Positions 56,924-64,000 of a DNA stretch of 64,000 nucleotides are shown here, piece by piece. The translations under genes were made by a program, and so were the position numbers. The stretch covers positions 207,749,934 to 207,813,933 of the forward strand of contig CP136063.1 of NCBI GenBank assembly GCA_032622095.1, written 5' to 3'. Each line of letters opens with the position of its first letter. Position 1 is the stretch's first letter. The DNA comes from Siphonodentalium dalli (Eukaryota > Mollusca > Scaphopoda > Gadilida > Siphonodentaliidae). The notes under the pieces were generated by a model that saw only the letters and a list, made by a program, of their open reading frames with translations, had not been told where the DNA came from and made no database searches.

Positions 56924-57112
56924 GACGAGGCAAGACCGTGTGAATTTATATATAGGACGAGGCAAGACCATGTGAATTTATATATAGGACGAGGCAAGAC
57001 CATGTGAATTTATATATAGGACGAGGCAAGACCATGTGAATTTATATATAGGACGAGGCAAGACCATGTGAATTTATATATAGGACGAGGCAAGACCGTG
57101 TGAATTTATATA

Positions 57113-57730
57113 TAGGACGAGGCAAGACCATGTGATTTTATATATAGGACGAGGCAAGACCATGTGAATTTATATATAGGACGAGGCAAGACCATGTGAA
57201 TTTATATATAGGACGAGGCAAGACCATGTGAATTTATATATAGGACGAGGCAAGACCGTGTGAATTTATATATAGGACGAGGCAAGACCATGTGATTTTA
57301 TATATAGGACGAGGCAAGACCATGTGAATTTATATACAGGACGAGGCAAGACCATGTGAATTTATATACAGGACGAGGCAAGACCATGTGAATTTATATA
57401 CAGGACGAGGCAAGACCATGTGAATTTATATACAGGACGAGGCAAGACCATGTGAATTTATATACAGGACGAGGAAAGACCATGTGAATTTATATACAGG
57501 ACGAGGCAAGACCATGTGAATTTATATACAGGACGAGGCAAGACCATGTGAATTTATATACAGGACGAGGCAAGACCATGTGAATTTATATACAGGACGA
57601 GGCAAGACCATGTGAATTTATATACAGGACGAGGAAAGACCATGTGAATTTATATACAGGACGAGGCAAGACCATGTGAATTTATATACAGGACGAGGCA
57701 AGACCATGTGGTTTTATATACAGGACGAGG
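57113..57730 (+). repeat. Five-unit (160-bp) repeats, one with GATTTT and one with ACAG
   Basis: An A-CATG-GATTTT unit recurs 160 bp apart (near 57,135 and 57,295) with four plain units between. Directly after it, five ACAG-tailed units ending in a type C unit occur twice (type C near 57,473 and 57,633). These are young local duplications in an almost uniform A-CATG background. Confidence 0.85.
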
Positions 57731-60120
57731 AAAGACCATGTGAATTTATATATAGGACGAGAAAAGACCATGTGAATTTATATATAGGACGAGGAAAGAC
57801 CATGTGAATTTATATACAGGACGAGGAAAGACCATGTGAATTTATATATAGGACGAGGCAAGACCATGTGAATTTATATACAGGACGAGGAAAGACCATG
57901 TGAATTTATATATAGGATGAGGCAAGACCATGTGAATTTATATATAGGACGAGAAAAGACCATGTGAATTTATATATAGGACGAGAAAAGACCATGTGAA
58001 TTTATATATAGGACGAGGAAAGACCATGTGAATTTATATATAGGACGAGAAAAGACCATGTGAATTTATATATAGGACGAGAAAAGACCATGTGAATTTA
58101 TATATAGGACGAGAAAAGACCATGTGAATTTATATATAGGACGAGGAAAGACCATGTGAATTTATATACAGGACGAGAAAAGACCATGTGAATTTATATA
58201 CAGGACGAGAAAAGACCATGTGAATTTATATATAGGACGAGGAAAGACCATGTGAATTTATATACAGGACGAGGAAAGACCATGTGAATTTATATATAGG
58301 ACGAGGCAAGACCATGTGGTTTTATATAAAGGACGAGGCAAGACCGTGTGAATTTATATATAGGACGAGGAAAGACCATGTGAATTTATATACAGGACGA
58401 GGAAAGACCATGTGAATTTATATACAGGACGAGGAAAGACCGTGTGAATTTATATATAGGACGAGGCAAGACCATGTGAATTTATATAAAGGACGAGGCA
58501 AGACCATGTGAATTTATATACAGGACGAGGCAAGACCATGTGAATTTATATAAAGGACGAGGCAAGACCATGTGGATTTATATATAGGACGAGGCAAGAC
58601 CATGTGAATTTATATAAAGGACGAGGCAAGACCGTGTGAATTTATATATAGGACGAGGCAAGACCATGTGGATTTATATATAGGACGAGGCAAGACCATG
58701 TGGATTTATATACAGGACGAGGCAAGACCATGTGAATTTATATATAGGACGAGGCAAGACCATGTGAATTTATATACAGGACGAGGCAAGACCATGTGAA
58801 TTTATATAAAGGACGAGGCAAGACCATGTGGATTTATATATAGGACGAGGCAAGACCATGTGAATTTATATATAGGACGAGGAAAGACCGTGTGAATTTA
58901 TATAAAGGACGAGGCAAGACCATGTGGATTTATATATAGGACGAGGCAAGACCATGTGAATTTATATATAGGACGAGGAAAGACCGTGTGAATTTATATA
59001 TAGGACGAGGCAAGACCATGTGGATTTATATACAGGACGAGGCAAGACCATGTGGATTTATATATAGGACGAGGCAAGACCATGTGGATTTATATACAGG
59101 ACGAGGCAAGACCATGTGAATTTATATATAGGACGAGGCAAGACCATGTGAATTTATATATAGGACGAGGCAAGACTATGTGAATTTATATATAGGACGA
59201 GGCAAGACCATGTGGATTTATATATAGGACGAGGCAAGACCATGTGGTTTTATATATAGGACGAGGCAAGACCATGTGAATTTATATATAGGACGAGGCA
59301 AGACCATGTGAATTTATATACAGGACGAGGACAGACCATGTGAATTTATATACAGGACGAGGCAAGACCATGTGAATTTATATATAGGACGAGGCAAGAC
59401 CATGTGGATTTATATATAGGACGAGGCAAGACCATGTGAATTTATATACAGGACGAGGACAGACCATGTGAATTTATATACAGGACGAGTAAAGACTATG
59501 TGAATTTATATACAGGACGAGGACAGACCATGTGAATTTATATACAGGACGAGGACAGACCATGTGAATTTATATACAGGACGAGGCAAGACCATGTGAA
59601 TTTATATATAGGACGAGGCAAGACCATGTGAATTTATATACAGGACGAGGCAAGACTATGTGAATTTATATACAGGACGAGGACAGACCATGTGAATTTA
59701 TATATAGGACGAGGCAAGACCATGTGGATTTATATATAGGACGAGGCAAGACCATGTGAATTTATATACAGGACGAGGACAGACCATGTGAATTTATATA
59801 CAGGACGAGGAAAGACTATGTGAATTTATATATAGGACGAGGACAGACCATGTGAATTTATATATAGGACGAGGACAGACCATGTGGATTTATATATAGG
59901 ACGAGGCAAGACCATGTGGATTTATATATAGGACGAGGCAAGACCATGTGAATTTATATACAGGATGAGGCAAGACCATGTGAATTTATATACAGGATGA
60001 GGCAAGACCATGTGAATTTATATACAGGACGAGGCAAGACCATGTGAATTTATATACAGGACGAGGCAAGACCATGTGAATTTATATACAGGATGAGGCA
60101 AGACCATGTGAATTTATATA
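57731..60120 (+). repeat. Transition domain: last B and CGTG units; C, D, GGA and ATAAAG units
   Basis: The last B units of the window lie at about 57,745-58,215 and the last CGTG unit at about 58,985. GGA units and ATAAAG tails are frequent at 58.3-59.1 kb; type D units cluster at 59.3-59.9 kb, usually after ACAG tails. GATGAG starts reappear near 59,965. No gene or unique sequence is present. Confidence 0.88.
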
Positions 60121-61180
60121 CAGGACGAGGCAAGACCATGTGAATTTATACACAGGACGAGGCAAGACCATGTGAATTTATATAAAGGACGAGGCAAGAC
60201 CATGTGGTTTTATATACAGGACGAGGCAAGACCATGTGGTTTTATATACAGGACGAGGCAAGACCATGTGGTTTTATACACAGGACGAGGCAAGACCATG
60301 TGGATTTATATACAGGACGAGGCAAGACCATGTGAATTTATATACAGGATGAGGCAAGACCATGTGAATTTATATAAAGGACGAGGCAAGACCATGTGGT
60401 TTTATATACAGGACGAGGCAAGACCATGTGAATTTATATACAGGATGAGGCAAGACCATGTGAATTTATATACAGGACGAGGCAAGACCATGTGGATTTA
60501 TATACAGGATGAGGCAAGACCATGTGAATTTATATACAGGACGAGGCAAGACCATGTGGTTTTATATACAGGACGAGGCAAGACCATGTGAATTTATATA
60601 CAGGATGAGGCAAGACCATGTGAATTTATATATAGGACGAGGAAAGACCATGTGGATTTATATACAGGACGAGGACAGACCATGTGAATTTATATACAGG
60701 ACGAGACAAGACCATGTGAATTTATACACAGGACGAGGCAAGACCATGTGAATTTATATACAGGACGAGACAAGACCATGTGAATTTATATACAGGATGA
60801 GGCAAGACCATGTGAATTTATATACAGGATGAGGCAAGACCATGTGAATTTATATACAGGACGAGGACAGACCATGTGAATTTATATACAGGACGAGACA
60901 AGACCATGTGAATTTATACACAGGACGAGGCAAGACCATGTGAATTTATATACAGGACGAGACAAGACCATGTGAATTTATATACAGGATGAGGCAAGAC
61001 CATGTGAATTTATAGACAGGACGAGGCAAGACCATGTGAATTTATACACAGGACGAGGCAAGACCATGTGAATTTATATACAGGATGAGGCAAGACCATG
61101 TGAATTTATATACAGGATGAGGCAAGACCATGTGAATTTATATACAGGACGAGGCAAGACCATGTGAATTTATACACAGG
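60121..61180 (+). repeat. ACAG domain with GGT, GATGAG, type E and ACACAG units
   Basis: ACAG tails now outnumber ATAG. Units with GGTTTT follow one another near 60,200-60,290, and GATGAG starts recur to about 61.1 kb. A six-unit block (D, E-ACACAG, A, E, then GATGAG units) recurs 192 bp apart (ACACAG at 60,727 and 60,919). A private TATAGACAG tail lies near 61,013. Confidence 0.86.
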
Positions 61181-64000
61181 ACGAGGCAAGACCATGTGAA
61201 TTTATATACAGGACGAGGACAGACCATGTGGATTTATATACAGGACGAGGACAGACCATGTGAATTTATACACAGGACGAGGCAAGACCATGTGAATTTA
61301 TATACAGGACGAGGCAAGACCATGTGAATTTATACACAGGACGAGGCAAGACCATGTGAATTTATATATAGGACGAGGCAAGACCATGTGAATTTATATA
61401 CAGGACGAGGCAAGACCATGTGAATTTATATACAGGACGAGGCAAGACCATGTGAATTTATATATAGGACGAGGCAAGACCATGTGAATTTATATACAGG
61501 ACGAGGCAAGACCATGTGAATTTATATACAGGACGAGGCAAGACCATGTGAATTTATATACAGGACGAGGCAAGACCATGTGAATTTATATACAGGACGA
61601 GGCAAGACCATGTGAATTTATACACAGGACGAGGCAAGACCATGTGAATTTATATAAAGGACGAGGCAAGACCATGTGAATTTATATACAGGACGAGGCA
61701 AGACCATGTGAATTTATATACAGGATGAGGCAAGACCATGTGAATTTATATACAGGACGAGGCAAGACCATGTGAATTTATACACAGGACGAGGCAAGAC
61801 CATGTGAATTTATATACAGGACGAGGACAGACCATGTGGATTTATATACAGGACGAGGACAGACCATGTGAATTTATACACAGGACGAGGCAAGACCATG
61901 TGAATTTATATACAGGACGAGGCAAGACCATGTGAATTTATACACAGGACGAGGCAAGACCATGTGAATTTATATATAGGACGAGGCAAGACCATGTGAA
62001 TTTATATACAGGACGAGGCAAGACCATGTGAATTTATATACAGGACGAGGCAAGACCATGTGAATTTATATATAGGACGAGGCAAGACCATGTGAATTTA
62101 TATACAGGACGAGGCAAGACCATGTGAATTTATATACAGGACGAGGCAAGACCATGTGAATTTATATATAGGACGAGGACAGACCATGTGAATTTATACA
62201 CAGGACGAGGCAAGACCATGTGAATTTATATACAGGACGAGGCAAGACCATGTGAATTTATACACAGGACGAGGCAAGACCATGTGAATTTATATATAGG
62301 ACGAGGCAAGACCATGTGAATTTATATACAGGACGAGGCAAGACCATGTGAATTTATATACAGGACGAGGCAAGACCATGTGAATTTATATATAGGACGA
62401 GGCAAGACCATGTGAATTTATATACAGGACGAGGCAAGACCATGTGAATTTATATACAGGACGAGGCAAGACCATGTGAATTTATATACAGGACGAGGCA
62501 AGACCATGTGAATTTATATACAGGACGAGGCAAGACCATGTGAATTTATACACAGGACGAGGCAAGACCATGTGAATTTATATACAGGACGAGGACAGAC
62601 CATGTGAATTTATACACAGGACGAGGCAAGACCATGTGAATTTATATACAGGACGAGGCAAGACCATGTGAATTTATATACAGGACGAGGCAAGACCATG
62701 TGAATTTATACACAGGACGAGGCAAGACCATGTGAATTTATATACAGGACGAGGCAAGACCATGTGAATTTATACACAGGACGAGGCAAGACCATGTGAA
62801 TTTATATACAGGACGAGGCAAGACCATGTGGATTTATATACAGGACGAGGACAGACCATGTGAATTTATACACAGGACGAGGCAAGACCATGTGAATTTA
62901 TATACAGGACGAGGCAAGACCATGTGAATTTATACACAGGACGAGGCAAGACCATGTGAATTTATATATAGGACGAGGCAAGACCATGTGAATTTATATA
63001 CAGGACGAGGCAAGACCATGTGAATTTATATACAGGACGAGGCAAGACCATGTGAATTTATATATAGGACGAGGCAAGACCATGTGAATTTATATACAGG
63101 ACGAGGCAAGACCATGTGAATTTATATACAGGACGAGGCAAGACCATGTGAATTTATACACAGGACGAGGCAAGACCATGTGGATTTATATACAGGACGA
63201 GGACAGACCATGTGAATTTATACACAGGACGAGGCAAGACCATGTGAATTTATATACAGGACGAGGCAAGACCATGTGAATTTATACACAGGACGAGGCA
63301 AGACCATGTGAATTTATATATAGGACGAGGCAAGACCATGTGAATTTATATACAGGACGAGGCAAGACCATGTGAATTTATATACAGGACGAGGCAAGAC
63401 CATGTGAATTTATATACAGGACGAGGACAGACCATGTGAATTTATACACAGGACGAGGCAAGACCATGTGAATTTATATACAGGACGAGGCAAGACCATG
63501 TGAATTTATATACAGGACGAGGCAAGACCATGTGGATTTATATACAGGACGAGGCAAGACCATGTGAATTTATATACAGGACGAGGCAAGACCATGTGAA
63601 TTTATACACAGGACGAGGCAAGACCATGTGAATTTATATACAGGACGAGGCAAGACCATGTGAATTTATATACAGGACGAGGCAAGACCATGTGAATTTA
63701 TACACAGGACGAGGCAAGACCATGTGGATTTATATACAGGACGAGGACAGACCATGTGAATTTATACACAGGACGAGGCAAGACCATGTGAATTTATATA
63801 CAGGACGAGGCAAGACCATGTGAATTTATACACAGGACGAGGCAAGACCATGTGAATTTATATATAGGACGAGGCAAGACCATGTGAATTTATATACAGG
63901 ACGAGGCAAGACCATGTGAATTTATATACAGGACGAGGCAAGACCATGTGAATTTATATATAGGACGAGGCAAGACCATGTGAATTTATATACAGGACGA
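61181..64000 (+). repeat. Variable-length higher-order repeat with type D and ACACAG
   Basis: A core module recurs: a type D unit with ACACAG tail, an ACAG unit, an ACACAG unit, then usually an ATAG unit and two ACAG units. ACACAG pairs 64 bp apart mark it at 61,271/61,335, 61,879/61,943, 62,199/62,263, 62,871/62,935, 63,223/63,287 and 63,767/63,831; lone D-ACACAG units occur at 62,615 and 63,447. Successive D-ACACAG tails are 7 to 19 units apart (608, 320, 416, 256, 352, 224, 320 bp). All units are CATG with GAA or GGA; CGTG, TTAA and type B are absent. The array runs past the right edge. Confidence 0.87.

Larger units (their letters stand above)
1..64000 (+). repeat. 32-bp satellite array, 1,999 head-to-tail units filling the window
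   Basis: The window is a single tandem array in one orientation; GACGAG (or a one- or two-base variant) recurs every 32 bases from position 1 to the partial unit at 63,996. Unit positions 1-6 are GACGAG, 7-11 a variable purine-rich block, 12-14 ACC, 14-17 CATG or CGTG, 18-24 an A/T-rich stretch and 25-32 alternating A/T closing in AG. The count 1,968 x 32 + 29 x 33 + 2 x 31 = 63,995 accounts for every base before the last partial unit. Neither edge of the array is in the window, so its true size is larger. No insertion, inversion or unique spacer is visible. This is satellite DNA; any role in a centromere, subtelomere or sex chromosome is not shown by the sequence. Confidence 0.98.

Noticed and set aside
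60172-60751. Overlapping open frames of 139 and 80 codons as possible genes
   Set aside because: Both are read from repeat units in different frames and give the same cyclic peptide. The longest frame depends on chance placement of GGA/GGT and ACAG units. Kept as an observation only.
1-64000. CRISPR array
   Set aside because: Regular 32-bp spacing could suggest one, but there are no unique spacers: the whole unit repeats. There are no cas genes, and 1,999 contiguous units is not a CRISPR layout.
1-64000. CENP-B box or known telomere repeat
   Set aside because: No TTCG-to-CGGG spaced motif of the CENP-B box type is in the unit, and no short G-rich telomere repeat is present. A centromeric location is neither supported nor excluded.
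1-64000. Transposon or retroelement fragments, tRNA or rRNA genes inside the array
   Set aside because: The register closes exactly with 31-, 32- and 33-bp units, which leaves no room for an inserted sequence of any length.
1-64000. TATATATAG tracts as real promoters
   Set aside because: They occur in most units as part of the A/T tract and lack any accompanying initiator or gene, so none is annotated as a promoter.
1-64000. Prokaryotic origin iterons
   Set aside because: Iterons are few and lie beside a replication gene; here there are about 2,000 units and no gene.

Overview
The whole 64 kb window is one uninterrupted head-to-tail satellite (minisatellite-class) array with a 32-bp unit. 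I see no gene, RNA gene, transposon, unique sequence or inverted unit anywhere. A register count gives 1,999 complete units plus a 5-base partial unit at the right end: 1,968 units of 32 bp, 29 of 33 bp and two of 31 bp add up to exactly 63,995 bases, so those are all the length changes. The canonical unit has 12 G/C out of 32 (37.5%). It starts with GACGAG (unit positions 1-6), has a variable block at 7-11 (usually GCAAG), then ACC, then CATG or CGTG at 14-17, and ends in an A/T tract closing with TATATAG or TATACAG. A gene-free array of this size points to eukaryotic heterochromatin (pericentromeric, subtelomeric, sex-chromosomal or similar). The sequence alone does not identify the species or the chromosomal position.

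Units differ at a few sites, and the variants are patterned. I use these names for positions 7-11: A = GCAAG, B = AAAAG, C = GAAAG, D = GACAG, E = ACAAG, F = GCAAAG (the 33-bp form). Other variable sites are CATG/CGTG/CTATG/CACG (14-17), GAA/TAA/GGA/GGT/GTA/GAT (19-21), and the tail ATATAG/ATACAG/ACACAG/ATAAAG/ATACTG (27-32).

Layout: 1-3,178 is mixed, with a cluster of ten 33-bp units at 673-1,578. 3,179-8,428 is two tandem copies of a 2,625-bp block. 8.4-12 kb is type A-rich with TGAG, CACG and ATAAAG markers. 12-19.5 kb is a mixed A/B domain. 19.5-26.3 kb is rich in B and E units with TTAA. 26.3-32.8 kb is mostly A with CATG, and carries GATTTT, CCTTG and D/ACACAG modules. 32.8-46.7 kb is mixed A/B. 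46.7-51.6 kb is dominated by B with CGTG. 51.6-57.7 kb lacks B units and contains a 1,728-bp tandem duplication. 57.7-64 kb becomes progressively uniform and ends in an ACAG/ACACAG higher-order pattern.

The layout is that of a satellite shaped by unequal exchange and local block amplification: nested higher-order repeats of 3 to 82 units, some with no difference I could find between copies, and one 960-bp block whose two copies lie 7.46 kb apart. The few open reading frames present (all on the + strand) follow from the repeat arithmetic, since 32 mod 3 = 2, and I do not call them genes. Block limits were found by eye and not by an alignment program.
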